From contig BFEA01000025.1 of NCBI GenBank assembly GCA_003427395.1, forward strand, positions 2,094,256 through 2,116,919: a stretch of DNA of 22,664 bases. Reading direction: 5' to 3'. The DNA comes from Chara braunii (Eukaryota; Streptophyta; Charophyceae; Charales; Characeae). Below, in pieces: positions 8,100-15,863 of the stretch (position 1 is its first letter; each line of letters starts with the position of its first letter). Position numbers and translations under genes: made by a program. The notes under the pieces are model-generated. The model saw nothing but the letters and a program-made list of their open reading frames with translations, searched no databases and had not been told where the DNA came from.

Positions 8100-8312
8100 A
8101 AGCTAGCTTACCCGGGCGGACGTCCAGGACCCGTCAGGTTGTCCGAGTTGTCCGACCGGACGATCCCCAGGACGTCCGCCCAAGACAAATCGTCCGCCTG
8201 GGGGGATAAATATGTGGCAGCCTTTTTTTGCCCCTGTAGGGTGCAAGGCATATTATGTAGGCTACGGGCTACCAGACCGGACCGACGCTTAATTTTTTCC
8301 AGGCCGGTAGAC
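8100..8312. mobile_element. Likely family-1 relative with palindromic GC block
   Basis: GCTAGCTTACCCGGGCGGAC at about 8103 resembles the family-1 end. GGGCGGACGTCC (8114-8125) and GGACGTCCGCCC (8170-8181) are perfect inverted repeats, with TTGTCCGAGTTGTCCGACCG between them. A second GGGCTACCAGACCGGACC lies at 8268, and CCGGTAGAC at about 8304 could be a right end. Boundaries are uncertain; two overlapping remnants are possible. Confidence 0.5.
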
Positions 8313-8559
8313 CCTCAAATGTTGGAAAAAAAAAGGGGCCCAATGTGGGTTGTCCGATCTGGAAGATCTGCGGCCCGGATTGGGCCATTTTGAAATTCAA
8401 ACTTTTCGCGCGTGTTCTCTGCGTAGCACGCAATTTCGGCGATTACGTTTGGCCGGTGGCCACGTCGCAGACGCCACTGCCAGCAGGAGCCCTCTCCACG
8501 CCGCCATCGCAAGCTTCGCCAGGTAGGCGACCTTGCCATCCGCCTTCTTCCACCATCAC

Positions 8560-9612
8560 CTCCCCCTCTGTCCTCCATTTCTTTCTCCTCCTTGTCATCA
8601 TCCTCCTCCTCATCCTCCTTTTCGATCTCTTCCTCCTCTCTTCCTCGTTCTCCTCCTCTTCTTCTTCGCCCGCTTCTTCTTTCTTCTCCTCATCGTCGTC
8701 CTCTTTCTTCTCCTCATTGTCGTCCTCATTTTCTCTCTCACTTTTTGTCCTTGTACTTGTCCTCCTCCTCCCTTTTTCTTTGTCGTCCTCTTCCATGTCA
8801 TTCTTCCTCCTCGTCCTCCTTCTCGTCCTGTTCTTCCTCCTCACCCTCGTCCTCCTTTTCTTCTTCCTCCCCGTCCTCCGTTTGTGTCTGTGGTCCTCGG
8901 AGTCCTTTTGTTCGCCGTCCCTCTTGTCGTCGTCCTCCTCGTGTTCTCCTTCTTCCTCCTCCTCCTACGTCCTACTTCGTCGTCCTCGCCGCGATCCCCC
9001 TTCTTTCTTCATCATTCTTTTCTCCATCTCTTCTCCTCCTCGTCCTTTCTTTCGTGGCCTGCTCCTCCTTTTCTTCCTCCTCCCTCTTCTCCTCATCTTC
9101 TTCGCCGTCCTCGTCCTCCAACCTTGTTCTTCCTCCTCCATCGCTTCGTCCTCGTTGTCGTCCTCCTTCCGCGTTCTTTGTCGTCTTCTTCCATCTCTTC
9201 TTACTTCCCGTCCTCTTCTTCCTCGTCATCCTCCTCGTCATCCTCCTCCTCCTCCTCCTCCTCCTCCTCCTTCCTCGTTCTTCGTCGTCATTTTCCTCTC
9301 ATCTCTTCGTCCTCCTCCTTCTCCTCTTCTTCTTTGTCGTTGTCCTCCTCCCCCCCTTCCCTTCTTCCATGTTTTCTTCCTTGTAATTCTCCTACTCTGC
9401 CGCCTCCTCGTCCTCGCCCTCTTCTTCTTCCTCTTCAGCCTCCTCCTTGCCTTCTTCTTCATCCTCGTGCTCATCCTCCTCTCGTTCTTCCTCCTCATCA
9501 TGCTTTTGTTTCTGTGTCCGGCTCCTAATCTTCGTCCTCCATGTCTCTCTCCTCGTATTCGCCCTCCCATTGTTCTTTCCCCTCCTCGTACCTCCTCCTT
9601 CCTCCAGATGTG
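8560..9612. repeat. About 1-kb homopyrimidine (TCC/TTC) tract
   Basis: The plus strand is almost wholly C and T for about 1 kb, with CTCCTCCTC, TTCTTC and CGTCCTCCTC phrases and a pure (TCC) run near 9237-9271. All three plus frames stay open for hundreds of codons as Ser/Leu/Phe/Pro, and the minus strand as Glu/Arg/Lys, because the sequence lacks the bases needed for stops. It is rejected as a gene. Long mirror-like pyrimidine tracts can adopt triplex structure. Confidence 0.92.
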
Positions 9613-9628
9613 CAGAAATCAATCACCT

Positions 9629-9905
9629 TTTTTTTCAATCGGCAGCCCCCAAGCCTTTATGGCTTTTTGCTCCATCCTCCTCTTGCACAAATCGATCCCC
9701 TTTTTTTTTCAATCAATCAATCAATCAATCAATCACGTCAATCTCCATCCAATCAATCAATCGATTCACGATTCAAGCGATTTGGAGTCGTGAATGGATT
9801 GATTGATTGATTGGATGGAGATTGACGTGATTGATTGATGGATTGATTGATCGATGGATTGATTGATGGATTGGTTGATGGATTGATGGATTGAAAAAAA
9901 AAAGC
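9629..9905. repeat. Hairpin module H1: T9-(CAAT)n / (ATTG)n-A10
   Basis: A T-run followed by CAATCAATC units (9701-9733) leads to a unique arm 9734-9771 (CACGTCAATCTCCATCC ... ATTCACGA). The complement is at 9788-9829, with a 16-nt loop. The right arm carries one extra ATTG unit. It closes with ATTG units and an A10 run (about 9895-9904). Flanks mirror each other as well: pyrimidine tract and TTGCA on the left, GCACA and GGA tract on the right. Confidence 0.9.
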
Positions 9906-9980
9906 ACAGAGGAGGAGGACGAGGGGGATGGCGAGAACAAGGAGGAGGAGGAGCAGGAGGAGCGGGGTAACAGATACGAC
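9905..9980 (+). repeat. GGA-rich purine minisatellite, block 1
   Basis: GAGGAGGACGAGGGGGATGG and similar units link H1 to H2. The ...GGAGCGGGGTAAC phrase is the recurrent minisatellite motif. Confidence 0.85.
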
Positions 9981-9982
9981 CA

Positions 9983-10235
9983 CTTTTTTTTCAATCAATT
10001 AATCAGTCGATCAATCAATGAACAGATCAATCAATCAATGCAATTAATCAGTCAATCAATCAATCATCCAATCAATGACTATATCCATTTTTGGATCTCA
10101 AATCGATATAGTGATTGATTGGATGATTGATTGATTGATTGCATTGATTGATGGGTTGGATCTCAAATCGATCTATTGATTGATTGGATGATTGATTGAT
10201 TGATTCATTGCATTGCATTGATTGGTCGCTTTATT
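9983..10235. repeat. Hairpin module H2 with duplicated right arm
   Basis: A T8 run and CAAT units lead to an apex in which GACTATATCCATTT pairs with AAATCGATATAGTG across TTGGATCTC. The GGATCTCAAATCGAT phrase and its ATTG arm are repeated at 10093 and 10158 (period 65), so one left arm faces two alternative right arms. Confidence 0.85.
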
Positions 10236-10244
10236 GATTGATTG

Positions 10245-10400
10245 AAGGCTGCCTGGATCTCAATCGGGATGTGCCTGGCATGTGGCCGCAATGGCGGGCA
10301 CGAAGGCTGCCTGGATCTCAATCGGGATGTGCCAGGCATGTGGCCTCGATGGCGGTCGCGGAGGAGGTGCCCCACATGTGGCCGCGATGGCGGGCACATG
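10245..10400 (+). repeat. GC-rich 58-bp tandem with GCATGTGGCCGC motif
   Basis: AAGGCTGCCTGGATCTCAAT begins at 10245 and 10303. GCATGTGGCCGCAATGGCGG or close variants occur at about 10277, 10335 and 10374. A further diverged copy (CATGTGGTTGCGACGGCGGG) lies at about 11766. The motif is therefore interspersed within the hairpin and GGA array. Its role is unknown. Confidence 0.85.
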
Positions 10401-10404
10401 TTGC

Positions 10405-10697
10405 AATGAATACGAGGAGGGGAATGATGACTGGGCAAAGGAAGATGACAAGGAGAACGAGGAGGAGGAGGAGGATAACGAATCTATGGAGTGGGAGGAG
10501 GACGATGAGGAGGAGGAGGAGGATGACGGTGACAAATGGGAGGAGCGGGATAACGAGTAGGAGGAGGAGGAGGAGGGATAAGGAGGGGGAGGTGGAGGAG
10601 GAGGAGGAGGAGGAGGAGGAGGGTAATGATTAGGAGGACAGGGATGATGATGAGGAGGAGGACGACGGCGAATAGGACGAGCGGGATGCCGAGGATA
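10405..10697 (+). repeat. GGA-rich purine minisatellite, block 2
   Basis: Runs of GAGGAGGAG contain recurrent units such as GAGCGGGATAACGAGTAGGA and GAGCGGGATGCCGAGG. Apparent Glu/Asp/Arg-rich open frames come from the repeat. No gene is supported. Confidence 0.85.
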
Positions 10698-10698
10698 C

Positions 10699-10965
10699 GG
10701 GTGAAACACTAATCGAACCGTCTAGTAGATGGTTCCCTCCTAAGTTTCCCTTATGATAGGTGGATCTGTTCAACAGTTTTATCGGGTAACGCGAATGATT
10801 AGAGGTCTCGAGGGTGAAACACCCTCGACCTATTCTCAAACTTTTAACAGGTAAGATTTCGGGGTTGCGCAAGCGAACCTCGACGAGCAATGAAAGCTCC
10901 AAGTGGGCCATATTTCGTAAGCAGAACTTGCGATGCAGGATGATCGAAAGTCGAGCTGCGGTGCA
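10699..10965 (+). pseudogene. Fragment of nuclear large-subunit (25S/28S) rRNA gene
   Basis: The stretch matches a conserved part of eukaryotic LSU rRNA in order: ACTAATCGAACCGTCTAGTA, GGTTCCCTCC, AAGTTTCCC, ATCGGGTAA, AATGATTAGAGG, CACCCTCGACCTATTCTCAA, GTAAGA, GCTCCAAGTGGGCCA, GTAAGCAGAACT, GCGATGC and GATGA. These were recognised from memory of rRNA consensus, not by a search. It begins and ends abruptly in GGA repeats and lacks the rest of the rRNA. Universally conserved bases are altered (for example TAGATGGTTCCC where TAGCTGGTTCCC is expected, and AACTTGCG for AACTGGCG), so I call it a pseudogene fragment. The stems TCGAGGGTG/CACCCTCGA and CGGGGTT/AACCTCG still pair. Confidence 0.9.
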
Positions 10966-10967
10966 AA

Positions 10968-11030
10968 GGAGGAGGACGACGAACAGGAGCGGGATGACAA
11001 GGAGGAGGAGGAGGAGGAGGAGGAGGAGGA
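10968..11030 (+). repeat. GGA-rich purine minisatellite, block 3
   Basis: GGAGGAGGACGACGAACAGG and GAGCGGGATGACAAGG lead into (GGA)n immediately left of hairpin module H3. Confidence 0.85.
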
Positions 11031-11351
11031 GCGGATTAACGAATGGGAGGCCCTTTTTTTTCCTTTTTTCAATCAATCAATCGATCAGTCAATCTATCCA
11101 ATCCAATCCAATCCAATCAATCAATCAGTCAATCAATCAATCAATCAATCCAACCAATAGATCAATCAATAAATCAATCAATCATTCAGTCAATCATTCA
11201 GTCAATCACTCCGTCTATTCGATACTGGTAATCGACGAAGTGATTGATTGAATGATTGAATGATTGATCGATTGGTTGGATTTGATAGATTGACTGATCG
11301 AATGATTGATTGCAAAAAGGGGGAAAAAAGGCCTCCCATTCGTTAATCCGC
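11031..11351. mobile_element. Hairpin module H3 with perfect 22-bp terminal inverted repeats
   Basis: The ends 11031-11052 (GCGGATTAACGAATGGGAGG...) and 11330-11351 are perfect inverted repeats of 22 bp. Inside are T-rich/A-rich borders, CAAT/ATTG arms with matched CGATCAGTCAATCTAT and ATAGATTGACTGATCG segments, and an apex near 11213-11243. The TIR itself is a variant of the GGATAACGAATAGGAGG minisatellite unit. There is no coding capacity or obvious target-site duplication, so it may be a fold-back element or an inverted duplication of the array. Confidence 0.8.
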
Positions 11352-11596
11352 TGACGGTGGCCGAGGACAATGAACAGGAGGACAGTGAATACAAAGACGC
11401 AAAGGGGGAGGAAGAGGAGCAGCGGGACGACGAGGAGGAGGAGGATAATGAATACATGGATAGGGCTAACGAGGAGGGGGACCAGGAGGACGAGGACAAT
11501 GAGGAGGAGGAGGAGAATGAGGGTAACGAATAGGAGGAGCAGGGTGAGGAGGAGGAGGAGGAGGAGGAGGAGGAGGAGGAGGAGCGGGGCGGAGGA
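11352..11596 (+). repeat. GGA-rich purine minisatellite, block 4
   Basis: Units GAGCAGCGGGACGACGAGG, GGGCTAACGAGGAGG and GGGTAACGAATAGGAGG are followed by (GGA)n (about 11553-11585). Open frames are Glu-rich artefacts. Confidence 0.85.
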
Positions 11597-11695
11597 TTTT
11601 TTTTTTTAAAATCAATCACTCTATCAATTCAAGATCTTATTGATTGGATCTTGAACCGATAGAGTGATAGATTGGATTGATTGATTGATTGAGAA
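11597..11695. repeat. Hairpin module H4
   Basis: A T-run and AATCAATCA precede CACTCTATC...ATTCAAGATC (11617-11636). This pairs with GATCTTGAACCGATAGAGTG (11647-11666) across a 10-nt loop, and ATTG units follow. It has the same plan as H1-H3 but a different apex sequence. Confidence 0.85.
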
Positions 11696-11945
11696 GGGGT
11701 CAGGCAGGATCGAGGGTTTGAAGTAGAGGCGAGAACGGGTTGGGGGTGCCGCGGCGAAGATGCAGCATGTGGTTGCGACGGCGGGCAAGGGCGACGAATA
11801 GGAGGACGGAAAGGAGGAAGAGGAGGAGCGGGATGATAATGATGATGATGAGGAGGAGGAGGGTAACAAATACGAGGAGCGGAATGACAAGGAGGGGGAG
11901 GAGGACGAGGAGGGCGAGCAGCGGGATGGCGAGGAGGAAGATTTG
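11696..11945 (+). repeat. GC-rich spacer and GGA-rich purine minisatellite, block 5
   Basis: Unique spacer with a diverged CATGTGGTTGCGACGGCGGG copy (about 11766) is followed by GAGCGGGATGATAATGATGA and GGGTAACAAATACGAGGAGC units. No gene is supported. Confidence 0.75.
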
Positions 11946-11985
11946 AGATTCATTCGATTGGATCCTGAATGGATAGATCGAATGA

Positions 11986-12020
<35 letters not shown>

Positions 12021-12050
12021 AGTGAAAAAAAAAGGAAAAAAAAATTGAAT
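11946..12050. repeat. Hairpin module H5 (short)
   Basis: TCATTCGAT (11950-11958) pairs with ATCGAATGA (11977-11985). (ATTG)n and an A-rich border (12003-12045) follow. Confidence 0.75.
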
Positions 12051-12165
12051 GGGATCGACAGGGGGAAGTACGAAAACAAGGGTGTTTGCGCTGCCATTCC
12101 TGCTCGCCCTCCTCCACCGAATCAGACAATCAGTCAATCTGTCAATCAAACACAATGAACAACTT

Positions 12166-12168
<3 letters not shown>

Positions 12169-12219
<51 letters not shown>

Positions 12220-12265
12220 CGTGCGTGCGTGTGTGTGTGTCTGTGTATGTGCGTCCGTGTGTGTG
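12169..12265. repeat. (GT)n microsatellite with GC variants
   Basis: A pure GT run (about 12169-12214) is followed by GCGT and GTCTGTGTAT variants. It may serve as the pyrimidine-poor upstream part of the acceptor GTGTGTAG at 12302. Confidence 0.95.
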
Positions 12266-12302
12266 CATGTATGCTTGTCACAAGTTGTGTCCGTGTGTGT
12301 AG

Positions 12303-12560
12303 CAGTGCCGCATCTGCTGCTTCAGCTGCGGCACCTTCAGCAGCTGGCTGCTTCATGGGCAGGATGCTATCCACCACATGCAGCAGGCACAGCACTTGCT
12401 CCATCTGCTGATGGCACCGCAGCTACAACACCTGCCACCTCCGCTGCAGCAAATGCTTCTCATGGCACACATGACCCACCCGCAGTATGTGCTGCAGTGG
12501 ACTGTCCACACACCCCAACCCCCCCACAGTACACATTTGGAGTCTTCGGAGTCGGAGTCT
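12303..12560 (+). CDS. Candidate exon: Gln/His/Leu/Pro-rich segment
   Basis: After GTGTGTAG the open frame reads QCRICCFSCGTFSSWLLHGQ, then HHMQQAQHLLHLLMAPQLQH and LPPPLQQMLLMAHMTHPQYV, ending near HLESSESESF. Q/H/L/P-rich stretches of this kind are typical of low-complexity activation or scaffold regions of nuclear proteins. A second frame is also open (Ala-rich), because the DNA is GCA/GCT/CTG-rich. The downstream end is undefined; T runs follow, and a family-1-like GC block lies at 12690. No partner exon was found. Confidence 0.3.
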
Positions 12561-12678
12561 TTCATTTCTTTTTTTTTATTGCTCCAAACCACTTCATATT
12601 TTTTGTATGGGGTCTCCGCATGTAGCGCAGAGCCCCCCCAATTTTTTTTTTCCGTCTTTATTAATGCCCGAAATCGAC

Positions 12679-12766
12679 TTGTTCGGGATCCCGGACAACT
12701 CGGTCCGAGTTGTCCGCTGGAGACGTCCAGCCAGGACGTCTCCGAATAGGACAACTGGTAACCTAG
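12679..12766. mobile_element. Family-1-like right end with two tandem hairpins
   Basis: CGGACAACTCGG-T-CCGAGTTGTCCG (12692-12716) is a perfect 12-bp inverted repeat. GGAGACGTCC (12719-12728) pairs perfectly with 12734-12743. The stretch then ends GGACAACTGGTAACCTAG, which is almost the inverse of the left end of the element at 622. No matching left end was found upstream, so this may be a solo or truncated copy. Confidence 0.65.
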
Positions 12767-13114
12767 CTGTAAAGTTGTTTAGAAATTAAATCAACACTAC
12801 ATGCCCCAGACAAGCGAAAGGGTGAGTTAGCATTCATGCGAAACTTTTGGGGCTACCGGACGAAAAGGACTGGCACTGATAGCCAAAATGAAATGAAATA
12901 GTGGCTGCGCTGATTTGTTTCCATTTTGGCCCGCAGCACGATTCAGATTGGTAGAATCGAGCTCGTACGTAGTTGTGTGTTTGAGAAGCATTTTTTTTAG
13001 TACGCCTTCTAGTCATGAGAATCTCTTGTAGCACTCTGTCGAAATGATTAGCCGTTTGAAAAAAGAAAAGAATCAGTCTCCAAGTTCTTTAGAACGCTGG
13101 CGATACGTAGTTAC
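12767..13114. other. Unassigned stretch
   Basis: This is mixed sequence with no convincing splice-bounded frame or repeat on either strand. A minus-strand 66-codon frame (12834-13034) has no recognisable motif. Confidence 0.35.
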
Positions 13115-13149
13115 CCATGATCCGACAGGTAGATTCTGATCCATGCCTG

Positions 13150-13225
13150 CCGCCGCACACGGACGGCCTCGAACCGGCACCCTCAGCCAGAGGAACCAAG
13201 TCTTTTAACCACTATAGCCCCGACG
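13150..13225 (-). mobile_element. tRNA-derived SINE-like segment (Pol III A and B boxes)
   Basis: Read on the minus strand, GCTATAGTGGTTAAAAGACTT gives an A-box-like TAGTGGTTAAAAG. CCGGTTCGAGGCC contains an exact B box (GGTTCGANNCC; plus-strand 13165-13175). The acceptor and T stems do not form, so it is not a functional tRNA. The internal CTTGGTTCC...CTGAGGGTGCC region is typical of plant-type tRNA-derived SINE heads. The body and 3' end were not delimited. Confidence 0.6.
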
Positions 13226-13379
13226 CAGGGTTCAAAAGCGGAACCGTGCTAGTCCTGATATCCAACAGGTCTCGGTTGGGGTCTCCATGGACCATGAATC
13301 AGGATGAAACTGATCAGAGCAGATACCACACTTGATCGTGGGTGGGGGGGTTTGGCTGGCGCGTAGGTAGTTAGATTGG

Positions 13380-13381
<2 letters not shown>

Positions 13382-13472
<91 letters not shown>
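13382..13472. repeat. (TC)n(GT)n compound microsatellite
   Basis: There are about 75 nt of CT repeat (13382-13456), then GT to 13472. A (GAA)n run follows at 13514-13538. Confidence 0.97.
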
Positions 13473-13688
13473 ATCCGGCGCCTACTCGCACGCGTACACT
13501 TCCTTAGAATGTAAGAAGAAGAAGAAGAAGAAGAAGAAAACGTACCTGTGGTGCGCTGGCGGGCGGGGGGGCTGGCTTTGCTGCACAACGATGACGACGG
13601 CGACGGGCGACGAAAACGGGGGCGTTGGCTTGTTGACGGAACGGCAGGTGAGTCGGGGGGAGGCGGGAAGTCGTAGGCGGGAGGGAGC

Positions 13689-13878
13689 GGCAGCTCCTCC
13701 CAAGTTTCGAAAAGGGAGGCCTCATCTAGGCCGCCGATCTTTCGAGATCAGCGGTCCAGAGAGGCAGCCTTTTTGGAAACTCGGAGGCAGTTTCGAAAAG
13801 GGAGTCCTCATCTGGGCCGCTGATCTTTCGAGATCAGCGGTCCAGAGAGGCAGCCCTTTTCGAAACTTGGAGGCTGCC
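13689..13878. mobile_element. Fold-back element containing an 86-bp tandem and nested palindromes
   Basis: AAGTTTCGAAAAGGG (13702-13716) is a perfect inverse of 13855-13869, with GGCAGC outer bases on both sides. Between them, an 86-bp unit (TTTCGAAAAGGGAG... at 13705 and 13791) is repeated. The second unit contains the perfect palindrome CCGCTGATC-TTTCGA-GATCAGCGG, and the first has a one-base variant. It has no coding capacity. The nearest named analogy is a fold-back transposon, but no family is assigned. Confidence 0.75.
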
Positions 13879-14087
13879 CTACCAGACCCATTTGAAATTT
13901 TTTGAGGGTCAGGAGGCCCCCACAACCCGCGTGGGGGCCTCCTGGCCCGAAAAAAAATCGAGTCGGCCAGATTTTGGCTATGCCGTATAGCCGACCGGAG
14001 GGCAACCGGCCCGATGGACCGGCCGGTCCTATCGGCCCGGTTCCGGTTGTGGGTGGACCACCCGGTGGGACCGGGTTTACAGCCCTG
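13879..14087. mobile_element. GC-rich palindromic element, possible family-1 relative
   Basis: CTACCAGACCC at 13879 resembles the family-1 end. An 18-bp stem with one mismatch (13906-13923 with 13931-13948, 7-nt loop) is followed by GGCTAT/ATAGCC (13977-13993). A 39-nt near-palindrome then centres on GGACCGGCCGGTCC (14004-14042), and CGGTGGGACCGGG follows. A related CGGTCCGGTTCGGTCCGGTC block occurs at about 15233. The right end is not defined. Confidence 0.5.
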
Positions 14088-14225
14088 CTTCAGCACCATT
14101 ACCTTTGCGGATATGCAATGGACACTTTTTGGGACAATGGCACAGAAGAGTCAACTCACTGGGTCTTGTTTCCCCTTACTGCTAACACTGAGTGATGCAG
14201 TCCCTCTCAGTCTCGCTCCTCAATT

Positions 14226-14360
14226 GGGAACAGTATGCAAATGTGCGGTCCCAAGCTCTGCTAGTACCTGGCCAGGCTGCGTTAGTGCCTGTCCAGATCA
14301 GGACGATTCTGCCCCTGGTGATGAGATAGGGCATAATCTCTGCTCCAATGTTATGGAATG
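14226..14360 (+). CDS. Candidate Cys-rich segment 1
   Basis: The frame reads LGTVCKCAVPSSASTWPGCV, then SACPDQDDSAPGDEIGHNLC and SNVME before a stop at 14359-14361. Paired CKC and regularly placed Cys suggest an extracellular disulfide-rich protein. An overlapping upstream frame (14102-14195) contains FWDNGTEESTHW with an N-glycosylation sequon. Frames change between adjacent Cys-rich stretches, so either short introns separate them or the gene is broken. No family is recognised. Confidence 0.28.
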
Positions 14361-14741
14361 ATCACTGCCAGCCTCTGCCGTGAGAGCTGTGACGCATGTC
14401 TTTGTCTTTCATTCGCGCAACCCCTTAGTAGTTGCCCGATAAGCGGTTGTGGCCGTGACGACATCCCATGCTTGAATAGCTTTGGCTGTGAGGCTACTTT
14501 CTTAATAGAGTGTCGGCAGGATGCCGTTTGTCGTCAGTCAAGCTGTAATGGAGAGTATGCGTCTCTACTTTGTGGACCATCCCCCCTGATGCCATCACAT
14601 ACTGCATCCACTCCAGTCATGTCCCAGATGCAGCACTGGACTTCCTCCCTCTGCACCTGTAATTGGACCTCGTCCCTCCTTGCCAGACAAGGAAATAGGC
14701 ACAGCAGCCTGAGGTGGAGAACAAACTCTGGAGTCTTGTAG
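14358..14741 (+). CDS. Candidate Cys-rich segment 2
   Basis: A 127-codon frame reads MITASLCRESCDACLCLSFA, then SCPISGCGRDDIPC, NSFGCEATFLIECRQDAVC and RQSSCNG, and later LCTCNW. The Cys content is high and evenly spaced, and it follows segment 1 directly in another frame. Its 3' part overlaps the first unit of a 104-bp imperfect duplication (14687 and 14791). The minus strand is also open, so coding direction is not secure. No known domain is recognised. Confidence 0.27.
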   Translation: MITASLCRESCDACLCLSFAQPLSSCPISGCGRDDIPCLNSFGCEATFLIECRQDAVCRQSSCNGEYASLLCGPSPLMPSHTASTPVMSQMQHWTSSLCTCNWTSSLLARQGNRHSSLRWRTNSGVL

Positions 14742-14845
14742 CATAAACCACCTGTACTGAACTGCGCTGAGAGGTTAGTATCGTCACCATACAAGGAACA
14801 GGCACAACAGCCTGACGCAGAGAACATAGTCTCACATGAACCAAC
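14680..14845. repeat. Imperfect direct duplication, about 104 bp
   Basis: ACAAGGAAATAGGCACAGCA at 14687 and ACAAGGAACAGGCACAACAG at 14791 start two diverged copies that continue through CCTGA..GAGAACA. The copies carry several substitutions. Confidence 0.7.
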
Positions 14846-15079
14846 GGCTACTTTCAAGCAGGTCCCCCCCGTCATGGCCTGTCCATAGACGGGCAGTGTC
14901 GACTGCGTAACCCCAAAAAACGCGCTCAACGCTGCAACGTGATCAGCCACCTAATGTTTGGCTGGCATGTAATCAGCATTTTGTGTCGTGAGGACTATTA
15001 AGCGTATGTAGCCCATGCGCATTATTGTTTTCATACCAAAGATGAAAGTCAACGTTATACTCATATACGATACCCTGAT

Positions 15080-15230
15080 ATGGCAAGCACCTGTACAATT
15101 GTGGGTGCCGTGCCGTTGTGTTCCCCTATCATATATGGGAGCCGGAGCGTCATCTGTCGGCACGGTGCCATTTATTGCACCAACTGCAACTGCAAGAATT
15201 GGAGACGGTGCTTCCACGGAGCACACCCAA
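15080..15230 (+). CDS. Candidate Cys-rich segment 3
   Basis: The open frame starts MASTCTIVGAVPLCSPIIYG and continues SRSVICRHGAIYCTNCNCKN then WRRCFHG. The YCTNCNC cluster resembles CKC and CTC clusters in segments at 14226, 15864 and 19737. The frame then runs into a GC-rich CGGTCC repeat, which argues for an exon boundary before about 15230. No family is known to me. Confidence 0.25.
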
Positions 15231-15385
15231 ACCGGTCCGGTTCGGTCCGGTCCAGTCCTCTTTGAGGAGGTGGCCACTTAATATTGTAGGCGACGCCTAA
15301 TCCTCGGCTCAATTTTTCCCTGCAACCCAACCTCTGACTGGCCTCTTGTGCCAGTCTGCCCTGCCTGTGAGCATTGAGGACACAA

Positions 15386-15490
15386 TGACGTACCTCTTTC
15401 CCCTTCTCTTCTCCTCGCTTTTCACCCCCTCTTTTTCTTCTTTCCCGACCTGCTCTCCCTCCCCTTTCGTCTTCCGTTCCCTCATGCTGA
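15386..15490 (+). repeat. Polypyrimidine tract
   Basis: A C/T-rich stretch (CTCTTTCCCCTTCTCTTCTC and similar) gives Arg/Glu/Lys-rich minus-strand frames. It is not coding. Confidence 0.85.
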
Positions 15491-15620
15491 ACTTGTAAAT
15501 TTATACGAAGGAGCATCATTAAAAAAAAGGTGTCTTGTGTGTTGAAAAACAAACTTGCTGCATTCGAACTCGAGAGAAGGTTAACAACAGTTGTATTTTT
15601 CATCACCATTTCAAGACACC

Positions 15621-15838
15621 CTTCACCACTTCAGGATGCAGCCTGCCTAAACAGGTGGTTTTCAGGGTCTTTGGACCTTCCACCACTTCAGGACCATTCA
15701 GGATTTTCTGACTGCCCAAAACTCTCACTTCACCACTTTAGGATGCAGCCTGCCTAAACAGGTGGTTTTCAGGGTCTTCGGACCTTTCACCACTTCAGGA
15801 CCATTCAGGATTTTCAGACTGCCCAAAACTCTCACTTC
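15621..15838. repeat. Tandem duplication, period 107 bp
   Basis: GGATGCAGCCTGCCTAAACA occurs at 15634 and 15741, and the units (15621-15727, 15728-15838) are nearly identical. Within each, CACCACTTCAGGA-type phrases recur. The second unit abuts the acceptor of the exon at 15864. Confidence 0.92.
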
Positions 15839-15863
15839 AGAATTTTCATTCCTGAATTTTCAG

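Noticed and set aside
8345-9793. 482-codon Ser/Leu/Phe-rich open frame
   Set aside because: It exists because the strand is almost only C and T, so stop codons cannot form. All plus frames are open, and the composition is low complexity without domains.
10699-10965. Functional rRNA gene
   Set aside because: Only a short internal piece is present, with changes at highly conserved bases and repeat flanks.
9891-11609. Glu/Asp/Arg-rich and Ser-rich open frames
   Set aside because: They are translations of GGA minisatellite and ATTG arrays. Equivalent frames occur on both strands and break at unit-length changes.
13150-13225. Functional tRNA gene
   Set aside because: The B box is exact, but the acceptor and T stems do not pair.
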